64,000 bases of DNA from Lolium rigidum (lineage: Eukaryota; Streptophyta; Magnoliopsida; Poales; Poaceae), in assembly GCF_022539505.1 (NCBI RefSeq), contig NC_061512.1, positions 247,458,510 to 247,522,509 of the forward strand. Direction: 5' to 3'. Position numbers and translations under genes: made by a program. Below are positions 22,694-34,400 of this stretch, piece by piece. The notes below the pieces were generated by a model that had not been told where the DNA came from, made no database searches, and was given only the letters and a program-made list of their open reading frames with translations. Within the stretch, counting starts at the first letter, position 1. Every line of letters begins with the position of its first letter.

Positions 22694-23754
22694 GAGCATC
22701 CCAGCCGTTGGGCTCCCTAGGTCGAAATCCGGAGCTATTTAGCGTCGGATGGATGTATTTTGTGGCCTGGGAAGGCCCATTTTGTCGCCTGATGACGGTC
22801 ACCCACCGCGTACATATCGACGGTGAATCGCCGTAAATGGTCCGCGAAGTGGTCTGGGGAGCCCAAACGCCTCGTCGGGAACCGTCGCAGTGGCCTCGAC
22901 GCGAGAACCGCCGCAATGGAGCACGAACTCCGCGGAAGAGCAACCGCCTCTCTCTTCGTCGATAGACCTACATATGCGGTTTCCGACGGCTGACGTCATT
23001 CATCTATTCTCTCCTGACCATCCTCTGTCAACCATGAGCGATCTCTCTTGGCCATCGGACACCGACAGCAAGGGGAAGCCGCCTGGATGGCGCCATTGGT
23101 GGGATCAAGCTGCATCGTCCAGCAGCGACGATCCCCCCCCCCCCCCCACACCGGCCAGTGAGGACGAATGGGATGATGACGAGGAGGAGGACGAAGAGAC
23201 CGAGGAGCAGGCCGAGGAAGATGAGGAGCAGGAGGAGGAGGAGGAGGAGGAGGAAGAGGCCGAGGACGCTGACGACGAGGAGGACTCAACTTCCTCCGGC
23301 GAGGAGGTGACGAGCCGGAAGCGTCGCCGCCACTACGATGAGGCGGGGCCATCTTGGAAGAAGAAGTAGTTTAAGTTTGTTTTAAAGTTTTTATATATAA
23401 TTTTTATGTTTATTCGAATTATATATAATATGTCTATGTTGCACCACTTGAGAGTTCAAAGCTTTCGTTCGACGAGGGTATTGCCGTAGATCGGGGAGAC
23501 GAGGGTATTGCCGTAGAAACCCAGGCCATTGTCGCCGACAGGTCGGGACCACTAGACGGTTTCCGCGCTTTTCTCTCGTCCGGAGTCCCCGAGCGCTCCC
23601 CGAGGGGGCGGGGATGGTCTGGGCTCTCCGGACGGATGAAAGGCCTAATCCGGACGAAATCGAGGAGCCGATGGCGCGACTGGACCGCTTTCGTCCATCC
23701 GGATGATAAAAAGGCGTCCTGGAGGCCTCGTCGGGGAGACGGCTGGGGATGCTC
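22694..23754. mobile_element. PIF/Harbinger-like element with TTA target duplication
   Basis: Left end gagcatcccagccgt and right end acggctggggatgctc are inverted repeats differing by a 1-base indel. TTA flanks both sides (22691-22693 and 23755-23757). The empty site exists in this window: the paralogous promoter has cattcttagcaaca at about 24530, with a single tta. At 1061 bp it has no transposase and is non-autonomous. It encodes one acidic ORF on the plus strand. Confidence 0.9.
23034..23369 (+). CDS. acidic low-complexity ORF carried by the Harbinger-like element
   Basis: 111 residues from an ATG in good context (accatgagc). Layout: a tryptophan-containing head (MSDLSWPSDTD...GWRHWWDQAASSSSDD), a proline run encoded by a C tract (23131-23145), about 60 residues mostly Asp and Glu, then a basic C-terminus (SRKRRRHYDEAGPSWKKK) that could act as a nuclear localisation signal. 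The frame is open upstream to 22890, which would add 48 residues. I do not recognise a domain. It may be a capture or an element-specific accessory protein; the triplet repeat gaggag could also make it a chance ORF. Confidence 0.4.
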   Translation: MSDLSWPSDTDSKGKPPGWRHWWDQAASSSSDDPPPPPTPASEDEWDDDEEEDEETEEQAEEDEEQEEEEEEEEEAEDADDEEDSTSSGEEVTSRKRRRHYDEAGPSWKKK

Positions 23755-23773
23755 TTAGCAACATGGGCTCTAC

Positions 23774-23780
23774 TATATAA
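23774..23780 (+). promoter_or_regulatory. TATA box of the truncated GH17 copy
   Basis: tatataa, 86 bp before the dead ATG at 23860, in the position of the functional TATA box of the intact gene. The Harbinger-like element ends only about 20 bp upstream. Confidence 0.6.
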
Positions 23781-24121
23781 CCGCGACGACAACACCAGGA
23801 TAGATACAACACTCCATCAATAAAACACCATGAAACGCAGTGCCGTTCCCAAACGCACAATGGCCACGAGAACAACAATAGCTGAATGTATGTAGACACT
23901 AAATAGAATTCAGATACATCTAGATCTAGACAAACTTTAGACATATATTTATAGATAGAGAGAGTATATATAATTTATATTTTTTACCTTCGTGGGATAA
24001 ATCATTGTCTACATCCCAAAAATATTAAAACAAATAAAACTTGTGGTTTTCAATTTTTTGGAAGAAACAAACGTGGTAAGTTATGTCCGGAGCTAAAAAT
24101 CTCCACCCTGGAAAACATGTG

Positions 24122-24244
24122 CTCCCTCACTTTCACAGAGGTTGTCTGAAATTTATTAGAATTTCGATGTATCTAAACACTAAATAGCATCTACATAATC
24201 TAAATTTTGACAAAACTCAGTCAATCTTCATGGAATGGAGGAAG
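24122..24244. mobile_element. Stowaway-like MITE in the GH17 promoter (degenerate)
   Basis: Starts ctccctcactttcacagagg and ends catggaatggaggaag followed by ta. The ends are imperfectly inverted, with the internal sequence typical of Triticeae Stowaway elements (ctaaacactaaatagc, aaattttgacaaa). A related degenerate piece occurs at about 22375-22490 in the upstream copy. Confidence 0.6.
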
Positions 24245-24547
24245 TACTACTACTGAGTACGAAGGTTGAGCGTGTCTCGACGAGGGCGTGGGGACGACCT
24301 TTGCCGTTCATCATCGGGGTATACGGATCTCTCGCAGCTTGCCATCAGGTGGTCTGCAGTGCAGCTATTCGAAAGCCAACGGCTATATATGTTCAACGGC
24401 TACCCATTCAATCAATATCAATCGTACACTCGTACCGCCTCGGTAACCGTTCTCATTCAGATCAGATTCCCACCAACATCCCAACGCCTCCCACCCTGGC
24501 TGCATCAACGTACGTAACCTCCCTCCCATTCTTAGCAACACAAACTC

Positions 24548-24554
24548 TATATAA
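24548..24554 (+). promoter_or_regulatory. TATA box of the GH17 gene
   Basis: tatataa, 96 bp before the ATG at 24644. This decides the start: the in-frame ATG at 24557 is only 3 bp past the TATA box and would lie upstream of the expected transcription start (about 24580). Confidence 0.75.
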
Positions 24555-24643
24555 TCATGGATTCATGGCGACCACCAGGATACAACGCCCCACCAAAAAA
24601 ACACAACGAAACGCAGTCGAATCCTGTAACGTGCCGCCGCACA

Positions 24644-25717
24644 ATGGCCACGAGAACAACAGCATCGATGTCGTCGTGTCTGTGCTACGTCCTCCTTGTA
24701 GCTGGCGCGCTCCTCGCCGTGGCCACGGCCGACCCTGCCAAGATCGGCGTCTGCCACGGCCGCGTGGGCAGCAACCTCCCAGCGCCGGAGGCGGCCGCGG
24801 CATTACTCACGCAAAACGGGATCACCAAGGCGCGGCTCTTCCTGCCAGACCCGGCCGTCCTCCCGGCCTTCGCCGCGGCCGGCATCGACCTCACCGTCGG
24901 CGTGCCCAACGAGAACCTCACCTACCTCTCCACCTCCGGGCCCGACGGCGCGCTGCAGTGGCTCCGCTCAAGCGGCCTGGCCGCCAACCCCGTCGCCGCA
25001 CGCCTCCGCTACCTCGTCGTCGGCAACGAGGTGCTCTACAACAACCAGTTCTACGCGCCGCACCTCGTCCCCGCCATGCGCAACCTCCACGCCGCGCTGG
25101 CGACCCTTGGCCTCGACCGCGCCGTCAAGGTCTCCTCCGCGCACGCCTCCTCCGTGCTCGCCGCCTCCTACCCGCCCTCCGCGGGGGCCTTCGACGTCGC
25201 CACCCTGGACGTGCTCCGCCCCATGCTGCGCTTCCTCGCCGACACCGGCGCGCCCTTCATGCTCAACGCCTACCCGTTCATCAGCCACCTCAGCGGCCCC
25301 GCCAACGTCCCGCTCGACTACGCGCTATCTTCCTCCTCCTCCGGCGCCGCCGCCGCCGCAACGGTGGTGCGCGACGGCGGGCTGGCGTACACGGGCCTGT
25401 TCGACGCCACGGTGGACGCAGTGGCGGCAGCGCTGGAGCGGGAGGGATTCGGCGGCGTGGCTGTGGCGGTGACCGAGACCGGGTGGCCCACCGCAGGGCA
25501 CCCGGACGCGACGCTGCAGAACGCGGCGGTGTACAACGGTGGTGTGGCGGAGAGGGCGGCGCGGGGAGCCGGCACGCCGCGCCAGCCCGGGACGCCCGTG
25601 GAGGTGTTCCTCTTCGACCTCTACGACGAGGACGGCAAGCCAGGTGCCGAGATCGAGCGGCACTTCGGCATCTTCAAAGCCGACGGCACCAAGGCCTACG
25701 ACATCAGCTTCACCTAG
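24644..25717 (+). CDS. glucan endo-1,3-beta-glucosidase (GH17)
   Basis: Hydrolyses internal 1,3-beta-glucan bonds (callose, fungal wall glucan), a secreted plant enzyme of defence and development. 357 residues in one exon. A signal peptide fits residues 1-29 (hydrophobic CYVLLVAGALLAVATA), giving a mature start near DPAKIGVCHGRVGSNLP, the usual GH17 N-terminus. The catalytic acid/base is in VVGNEV (Glu129) and the nucleophile in VTETGWPT (Glu278, the GH17 signature). AYPF (209-212) and EVFLFDLYDE (320-329) are further family blocks. There is a possible N-glycosylation site at Asn91 (NLT). The chain ends soon after YDISFT, with no X8/CBM43 domain and no GPI signal, so it should be a soluble extracellular protein. 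GC is high, as in many grass genes. The start at 24644 is chosen from the TATA position and from the truncated paralogous copy. Pathogenesis-related versus developmental subclass cannot be decided here. Confidence 0.93.
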   Translation: MATRTTASMSSCLCYVLLVAGALLAVATADPAKIGVCHGRVGSNLPAPEAAAALLTQNGITKARLFLPDPAVLPAFAAAGIDLTVGVPNENLTYLSTSGPDGALQWLRSSGLAANPVAARLRYLVVGNEVLYNNQFYAPHLVPAMRNLHAALATLGLDRAVKVSSAHASSVLAASYPPSAGAFDVATLDVLRPMLRFLADTGAPFMLNAYPFISHLSGPANVPLDYALSSSSSGAAAAATVVRDGGLAYTGLFDATVDAVAAALEREGFGGVAVAVTETGWPTAGHPDATLQNAAVYNGGVAERAARGAGTPRQPGTPVEVFLFDLYDEDGKPGAEIERHFGIFKADGTKAYDISFT

Positions 25718-28415
25718 ATTAGAAAGTTGCGTTTATCTGATCGGCGATGTTGATTTCTGTATCAACTATTCAACTGGCTCCGTATCCATGCGTTTTTCTT
25801 GGCATTTTAAGCCTAATGTGTTACTCTGGATGTATCTCACTCGCTTAATTAATGGCGTAGTTGCAAGTGATAATGTCCTGGACTTCCTGTCCAGCTTATA
25901 CGGGGGCGTATCAGGTGGAAACAGCCAGATCCTGGAAATCTGGAAATTTTCGTTATGGGCCGTAGGATCATGTACCAGTGGTTCAGATGGTCCTGATGGT
26001 CGTTTTACAAAAAAGCGCCCGCAGCCACACTTCACAGTTTGCAGTGAGGACCTTCACATATCTCTGTCTTGAAAAATCAGCGTCACCAGTACATGTTGTG
26101 CCTTACGTTGCTGGACTTTCCTGTGCCACTTAAATTGTTCCAGGACCATCCTGTGCCAATTGTTCTATGATCTGACAAGTTGGGCTGAAAAGATTGACCA
26201 GATTTTTCTGTGCGTGATAACGGATTTAAATATTCTATTCTGGTTAAAGTTAGGACTAGTGTTCTTGTCAAGTAAAAACGAGAACTGACTAATCAAACTG
26301 CATAATTAAATAATAATACATAACTTTCAGATAACGAAACATGTCATCAGCCATCAGGTTTTCTGTATTTCACAAACAGCATAAATCTTCAAACCAATTA
26401 AGTTAAAAGATATCAATTAAGCATCTCTACGCCTTCCGAAAGACTGAAACCACCGTCTGGAAACATGAAACATGGCATCAGCCATCAGGTGGCCAGTGTA
26501 AAGATTGCATTCATATTAGTTCTAGGAAGGAACAATTAGTACAAAATGGAATGCTCCTGCTGATCGTTGGCGTACTAAAGCAATCTGATATGGTAGAGCT
26601 CGTGACAACAATGGATTCAGCATCAGCACAATCATTTGTTTCCATAGGACACGATGACATCTCACTCTCCACGAGATCCATACAAGCTGCTATTCTTGCA
26701 TACAGAAGACAACTTCAGAATGTATTACCAGAGAAAACAACAGATTTCGTTCTGCATCAATGATTTTGAATCATTTTCAGGTAAACATAATCAATCTTAT
26801 AACAAAATATGGAATATGTAGGAGAAAATTCAAGTTCTAGTACAGAACACAGTACAAGTAATTTATGTACTGGTAAATGTTTAGCAAATCGTGTAAGTGC
26901 AGCGTCACATGCAGCAAAAACTGCTTATGTCCTTTTTCTGAACATGTCAGCTCTATTGAAAATAAAAGCATTTCAAGCTCACCATTTTACTAAATATAGC
27001 TCAGAATTCAGAATGCAAACAATGAAACACTGGACTGATATCTAAACTGACCACATCATCATCATGACACAAACCATTAAGAAAATGATGACAGTGTGGT
27101 AATATATGTTTCTCCATTGCTAATGAAAAAAAAGTTGTACCTCTTGGAAGAGCTGAACACTACGTAGCTTCAGTTTTTTTCCAATTAAACGAGAGCACTT
27201 CTTTTACAGCCAGATTCTGAATATCTGATTGCCTATACAGTATTGGTAAAACAGACATATTCAAAAAGTGTGAACTTAGGATCAGATCTTTAATGGCAAC
27301 AATCGTTATCTATCAATAAAGATTGTGATCCTGAAACAAATATATGCTCAAATATTTCCCAATGTGCATGCCATAAATAAATACATGTTCTTTCTGATGC
27401 ACCCACTAGATACAAAATTTCCTAAGTAGTATTAGCCAGTCCTCACATCCACCGTGGTAGGTTCTTATTTCTTATTTAAAAAAATCTTCCTCCGTTAACC
27501 CCCTCCTAAATATCCAGATCAATCAAACTGGAAGACTGGCTGAGTTAAAGTTGGCTTTTAGAAGATGCATATGATTCTATCTGCTGATGAAGAATCCCCG
27601 GAGATTACCTGGAGAGCAAGGTCGAACCGGTGGAGAACTTGCAGATCTCCTTGGCAATGCGGCAGACCTCCTAATTGTCAAGGCGGCGCTCGCCCTCGTC
27701 CCACGATCGAGAGCCTAACAGCACATGGAGGCGAGGGGACGAGGCTACGAGGTGCGACCAAGAGAAGATCTATCTGGCACGAGATCTGGCATGCTGGACT
27801 AAGCTGGGTGGGGCACCATAGCCATGGTGCTCGCCTGCTCGATCTGAGATGGGAAATGGGGAGCTGAGAGGTGGAGAAGAAGGGGATCTCGATGTTCTGT
27901 ACTGATGTCCTATGGAATAGGGACGGGAGAGGAACAGAATAGACATGAGGGGGTTTTCTGCAAATCGCAGGATGGTGGAAACAGAACAGGAGATCTGACC
28001 GTTCGTATCTAATCCGACGGGACGGATGCAAATTTTCAGATTTGCAGGATGTAGTTCATTTTCACATGATACGTTCCCCAGCTTATACTATGTGCATTGC
28101 CTCAAGGGTGAAGAAACTGAATCTCTATTCCAACATGTTATTCTCTGAACCTCTTTATTACTATGTTGCACAACATGACCTGACGGAAATTGTTCAGGTG
28201 ACAGTATTTTACGCAAACAACAGCACTCCTCTAGACTATTTAGTACTGAGTATTTGCTACACAGTAAGCGAGAAAAATTCTCAAGTTCTTGCAGTCGTTT
28301 GACATGCACTAGGATATATGGTGGTTACTGAGTACAAGATGACAATGTTGAAAAAGCTTTGGTGCTGATGTCCTAGGTTTGTATACCAAATTGCTCTGTA
28401 GTCTCTTCCGCATCC
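25718..28415. other. intergenic between GH17 and PANK2 genes
   Basis: Convergent gene ends face each other here. No coding gene recognised. The GC-richer stretch 27600-27900, read on the minus strand, contains a short frame (EVCRIAKEICKFSTGSTLLS) ending at gtaatc, which could be an exon remnant with a donor site; I cannot name it. Confidence 0.4.
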
Positions 28416-31400
28416 TCAAGAAACAGGTTCGAATTTACAGATGCAGTCATATATGTTCCCGTTGAAAAGCTTCTCGGCCAACCTCTGATTCTTCACCATC
28501 GCAAGCTGCGCATTCAGTTCAGTTTGGTAAGCTCACAATAAACATATAGGATTGAGCACAACAAAGCAACATTGCTTGAAGCTTCGGCGCAACGCTCTTG
28601 TTAGCTGAAAGATACTTGCAGATATGTCAACAGAACTCAGGATCAGCGATTTGTCAAAACGACGTACCTTTAGAGCATCACACTTGAAACGGGCGTTGAG
28701 GTTGGTATGCAGCGCTCGCCCCATGCCCTCCAAGATTAACTGCATAACATATTAACATTCAGAATAAAGGCCGACAAATCAAAGAACTCTCCAATTGAGT
28801 ATACACAAGGAAATGCATTAAGTTCAAAGAACTACATATAGCCTTTCTTACCAGATCTGCATCCTTCGCAGCAGCTGCAAGCTCCGAGCTAACCTGCCGG
28901 AAATCAATACAAGGGCTGCCACATCCATTCTCCACGACCATTAGGGGCACTGACACTGGTTCATCCTTGGCATCATCTTGGATGCCAGCCATGGCATCGA
29001 CTATCAATCCACCTGCTTCCGCAGCTTTCCGAAGGATACCACAGTGCTGTGTTACATAACAAGCAATAAAGCACAAGTTAGATGCATCAGTAGATAGCAC
29101 AACTAGGGTGGCCAACGAGAATAAATCTATGTTCATCTTTGTACCTTTGCAGCTTCAGCTACGATTTCTGGAAGTTCATTAGCCGTAACATCATTCAAAG
29201 CCGGCAATGAATTTGCAACCAGAACTACCTGCAGATAAGAATTCTCTTAATGACTTATTCCACAACATTGCTTAAACTGCAAAAATCATCTTTCTATCAG
29301 TTCTGGACCTTCTGGGTGACACAAATATAATGCTGTGTATATTTTCCATTAAGGAGAACAGAAATGCAAACAAATACTTTATGAGAATGCGATGTATTGC
29401 TTGTTCCAGGCCCATCGACCCATGATTCAATCTCTTGAAACAGAAAAACATGTGTTTCTTTTAATTCAAACTATAATGTGGAGCAAACCTAACAGTATAT
29501 GTTTCTTCTTAACTTCGTATTCTCAATTTATACCTCAATTCCATTGCGTAGAAGTTCTCGTGCTAAAGGAAGCATCCCAAGGACCACATCAGCACCCGAG
29601 TTATCAACAGAAATAAGTGCTCTTTTGTATGGTTTGTCTTTCTTAAGCATTCTCTTTTTGAATATATCAAAGTCATCAATCTGAAACAAAAGATAACAGT
29701 ATAAATACCATGGCACAATTATCTGTTCTTGTATTAGCACGGCTCGTAAAATATAACTTGGATAACTCTTGCATTGTAATAACATATAAATTTCAGATCT
29801 GGAATACTTGCCCGCCAAGGACGTTGCATCTTCTTGCGGCTCATGTAATAAATTTCTATTATAGTTCCTTGGTGATAAAGGTCCACACAAGCTTTAGACC
29901 CCCAGTCAAATATATTCGCAGCAAGGACACCTTCAATTAGGGCAAGCAATCTAGCTTCCTGAAAAAAATCAAGCATGAAAGTAAACTCAGAATTCATAAC
30001 TAGACTTCAAACTGAGTTAGATTGCTGAGGTACTGGACAACAGCATGTGGCCTGTCAAATAAGCATGCAGACAAAAAAAAATCAACATAAAACTGTTTAC
30101 CATGACAATGGCAGGTGGACACACCAGGTCTGTTTGTCAGTTAACATAACAGTTGGCATTTTTTAAAATTATTCTAATATTTTTTGTTGCGAGATGATTT
30201 AAATATTAGGTTTTTTCTGCATGCTCTACCGATGGAGGAATAAGGGAAAGCTTCTCTCTCATACCTCATCCATACTATCAAGTTCCATCAGTAGATCAGG
30301 TAAAACAGCCAATGAAGCTTCATTTTCCCTGTATTGCAGAAAACATCAAACAATTTAAATAGCAGAGTAGAGATAAATGTTGACAACCATGAAGAGAGTA
30401 TGACCTAACCTTTGCTTGATACTAGCATATGCATCAAAAAACTGAAATTCTCTCAAACATTCTTCTCTCAACTCCAACAGGTTGGCTAAACCGAACTTCC
30501 CATAAGCAGCAGGCTCCTCCATCAACCTAAACTTACAAAAGTTAGTAACAAAGTGATATCAGGTAGTTGAAGCATAAGTAAGTATGCCAAACGTTTCTGG
30601 CTAACTTGTGGCCAAGAAAAATGGATCTACGAGTGTGGGCTACGAAGCCAAGAAAGTATGGCGAGTCATATTTGTGCCAGTGAACCAAGGACCAATGTTA
30701 TACAGTTGCATTTGTGTACCTTGCCAAATGAGCAGAAAAGGCATGCGCAAATGCATCGCCCCGTCGTTTGGCGTCATCAGTCCCACCTTCGCTAGCAACC
30801 GCCTGCAAACAACAGTATGCAGAATTTAGTCACATAGAATACTTTTCAAGTATCCACATGGAATTTAGTATAAATCCATACGTTGTTGATGTACCAGTTT
30901 TAATGTCAATTATTTTCTGAACTGTTAAGTAGCTAGCACAGCTTACGGAACCACTACTAACTTCAACATTAATAGTGGCTCCATGCCTACTTAAGCTAGG
31001 TGTTGAGCCTGCTGTATGGTTTTCAATCGATTTTCCCTTAATTAACTGGGTATTCTGTTTTCTTCTTAAGCTCCTGCCCGGTTTCGGGAAAAATGCTAAC
31101 AGTGATTAACAAGGACAGTAGAGTTTTTAGTGGAAAATCTACTGTGCGCGGAACGCCTGCTTAATTATCCAAAGAGTTAACATGACTTGGTGTTTAAGTA
31201 GGACAAATTAAAGTTTTGATAGGAAATTAATATCAAAGACTTAAGGTTTGGCCTGCCCCTCCTAGGACTCGTGATAGTGGCTACAATGCTGGCCCACATG
31301 ACACATGCTTGAAGGCTGACAAACTTACCCAGGCCACCAATAATAAATTGGCAACAAATATTCAGACAGTCTATTGTTATCACAGTGGCATTCAGTGACA

Positions 31401-34400
31401 AAATTCAGATGCCTTGCCTTGTAACTAAGCTATACAAGGGTATCTGCAAGAAGTGGATCATACCTTCTCCATAAGATCTGGTAGATGGTCTGACAAAAGA
31501 GTGAACCAGTACCTAGCAGGATACATTTCACATATCGTCAAAGGAATCATCAAAACTCAGTTGCTCTAATATATTTATAGATAAGGAAAAGAAGAATACT
31601 TGAACTCGTCCTGGTCGAGATCGATAGTGTTTGGTTCATACCTGCAGTACAGATTGCATATTACAATTCATTCACGATACATAGTTGTGTTGAACATGAT
31701 AGCATTTGTTCTTTCACTGCCAAGCTAACATCCAATAAAACCGCTTGTCCTCGAGCAATATCCACAAAGTGACCAAAACTCCTTGAGTTTTTTGAGCTTG
31801 GACAAAGACCTGTTTGGCTGAGGCACAGTTTTTTTTCATGGAGATCACAGTCTTGGATATATGGTGAAGCATCTCAGTTACTTAACTAGATGCTTCACGA
31901 AGTGGTTAGGTTACATAACTGTAAGCTTCGTAGGCAAGTATTAGCTCATAACTTTTGGAGTCTTTGAGGTAATGAAAGTGGAGCTCCAACTTCTATACTC
32001 CCTCCGTCTCATGAAACTTGTCGAAGATTTGACTAAATTTAATATGTATCTAGTCTACATACTAAATAGTGTCTAGATACATCCAAATTTTGACAAATTC
32101 AAGACAACTTTCCTGAGACGGAGGGAGTACTTAGTTTGACTTGGTCTTCTTTGGGTTGAGAAATAGGATCCAACTATCTAGCCAGACCCTTGGTTCCAAA
32201 ATTTTATTAGACATGGTAGAGATGAGAGCTAAATAGTTGCGCTTACGTCTTTGGGTCTTCCAACAATGGAAAGACATCCAATGAGGGTACAAGATGAAGA
32301 ACACCAACATTTAGAGCTGCACTTGCATCAGACCGCAAAATGTCACCCTTGGAAGTCGGCCTTTCAAAGCCTCCCATGCCTGTCGTAGCAGGAGCTCCCA
32401 TAGGTACAGGTGCTGTAATCTGAGTACCTTTCTGCACAAACTTCTCCATCCATGATATCTGACAAGTAGAGTTCCATATCAAAATTTATCGATCTTGCAA
32501 TCCATACAGAACAGAGAATACATGTAATAAAATGTCCGTAATCAAGAATAGATGTTCTTGCCTTCTCATTGAGGTCCCCCAGAGGAGGCCCATGAATCTT
32601 CCCACCAACATATGGAGCACCCATTGGGAAACGCTCAACTAAGTGATGTGCACTCAAGTCATCAAGACCATGCTTCTCGTAACTCATAAATGCGCCAAGT
32701 GCTCCTAGAAAACCCTCATGACGAAGAAACATGGCTTTTGCTTCTCCTTTTGACCTTTCCGAAACAAAGGTTGCAGGAACATATTATACGAATACGGCAT
32801 GAGGCGAGAATTATTTTCAAAATTAACTACATTAGTGTGGCAACACATTCAAAACTAAAATGTGTTTGGAATGTTTACCAGAAATTTACTGCAAAAGAAA
32901 TGGTGTCCATGGTATAAGCATGGCCACGGATGAAGAATCCACCAAAAAGTATCCTCTTTAGTCCATAACGAAGTGCATTAAGATAGGAAATCTACAGCAA
33001 CAACAAAAGGATGAGTCCAGCAACTTCTATAACGTGCAATGTTGCCTATACTATCACGAAAATGTTACCGGACAATGGACATCCAGTTTCCCCTTAGACC
33101 TAGTGGTCGAGTATTAAACTCAGCTGAATTTTGGAGCTTTCGGTTATATTTGTTCTATTAATAAAATTTGTTGAACCATAAACTCCAAGTGGCACCGTCT
33201 TTGTTAGCATACAACAGCTAACAGAAAATATCTAAGTTCATTGAACACCATGCTAAGTGACATTCAACCTTTGACGACAAGGAACCTATTTGAATTTGAA
33301 TACATTGTTAAGCACTGGCATATGATATCAGCTTCCGCAGTGTTAGCTCCTAAGCTCGTTATGTTTTCAAATCCACCAATGCCTACGAATAATAGCAGAG
33401 TTTTACAAATTTCATTGTAATAACAAAAATAAGATGAAATTAATTATATTGATTCTTTCGACGGAAGAATGCTACTGTTCAGTGTTGGACACTTGAGCTT
33501 CTGAATATAAAGAGTAAGACAAAGCTCTGCGTTCAGATAAGCTCCCAAGCTTTCATAGTATAGATCATTTGCTCGAATTTTTTAAGTCAACAAGAACATT
33601 ACCATGTTTGAATATCTATGAAAACTTTGAAGCGGCAAGGGCTGAGGCATTCTTATCAAAATACTATGTCAATCTACTCAGCATTTGTGTTAAGCCAGAG
33701 AAAGTATCAATAAGATACCTGACCAATATTATATGAAATCATTCGTAGGAGAGAGAGTGAAATGTCCTCGGGTCTATATTCCGATAGTTCCTTGTTATCT
33801 GAAATCGTCTTCTCAAAACTAGAGGCAATTGTTGACGCTGAAAGGCCAATCTGCCAGAAGCATGCAAGGATTAGTGCATTGCAAAACAAGAACTCAGGAC
33901 ATTGACACGGTAAATGTTACACATTAGTACCAGTTGCGGCAGGAAATTTTCACAATATATACCAAAGTCAATGTCCATAATAACTTAAAGGTGGCCATAA
34001 ATGATAGTAATAAAATAGTTTCCAACCAATGCTAATGATTACCTTGGAGTAGTCCAGACCACCATATATATCTCCTACAAGCATGTCAATGGTGCTGTTG
34101 TCTCCACGTTGGCTCAACTCTAGTAACTCGTCAAAACTGAAACAAATTCAAGATTTCAAACTTCTGTGAATAAAAGTATGATGTCTCTGAACAAACAGAA
34201 ATGGCACCTCTTGCACTCTGTCATTAACCTCCCCAATCCCCAGTATGTACCGCCACCAACATTTGTTCCACTTACTCGTTGAAACTTCCCATGCCCATCA
34301 ACCTTTGAAGAACAATAATTAGCAAAGATCCAGTGAGAATAAAAAATCAACCTAAAAGTTACCTTGATTATGCTGACACCAGATCCAACATTAACTAGAA

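Larger units (their letters stand above)
22340..23895 (+). pseudogene. truncated upstream copy of the GH17 gene promoter and start
   Basis: 22340-22690 plus 23758-23892 align with 24070-24665, the promoter, leader and first codons of the intact glucanase gene. Shared blocks include gaaagccaatggctat, gtacactcgt, gcctcggtaacc, atcaacgtacgtaacc and atggccacgagaacaaca. The ATG equivalent is at 23860, but the frame ends after 11 codons at 23893 and the rest of the gene is missing. Between the two parts sits the PIF/Harbinger-like insertion (22694-23754). The alignment shows a local tandem duplication of the 5' region, with the upstream copy dead. Confidence 0.8.

Noticed and set aside
24235..25722. 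A 495-codon plus-strand ORF overlapping the glucanase gene
   Set aside because: It is the GC-rich shadow of the GH17 frame: Arg/Pro-rich, no domain, and it starts upstream of the TATA box. The GH17 frame carries the catalytic motifs.
27600..28031. A minus-strand gene upstream of a gtaatc donor
   Set aside because: The likely ATG (accatggctatgg) meets a stop after a few codons, and I cannot link the short downstream frame to any family.
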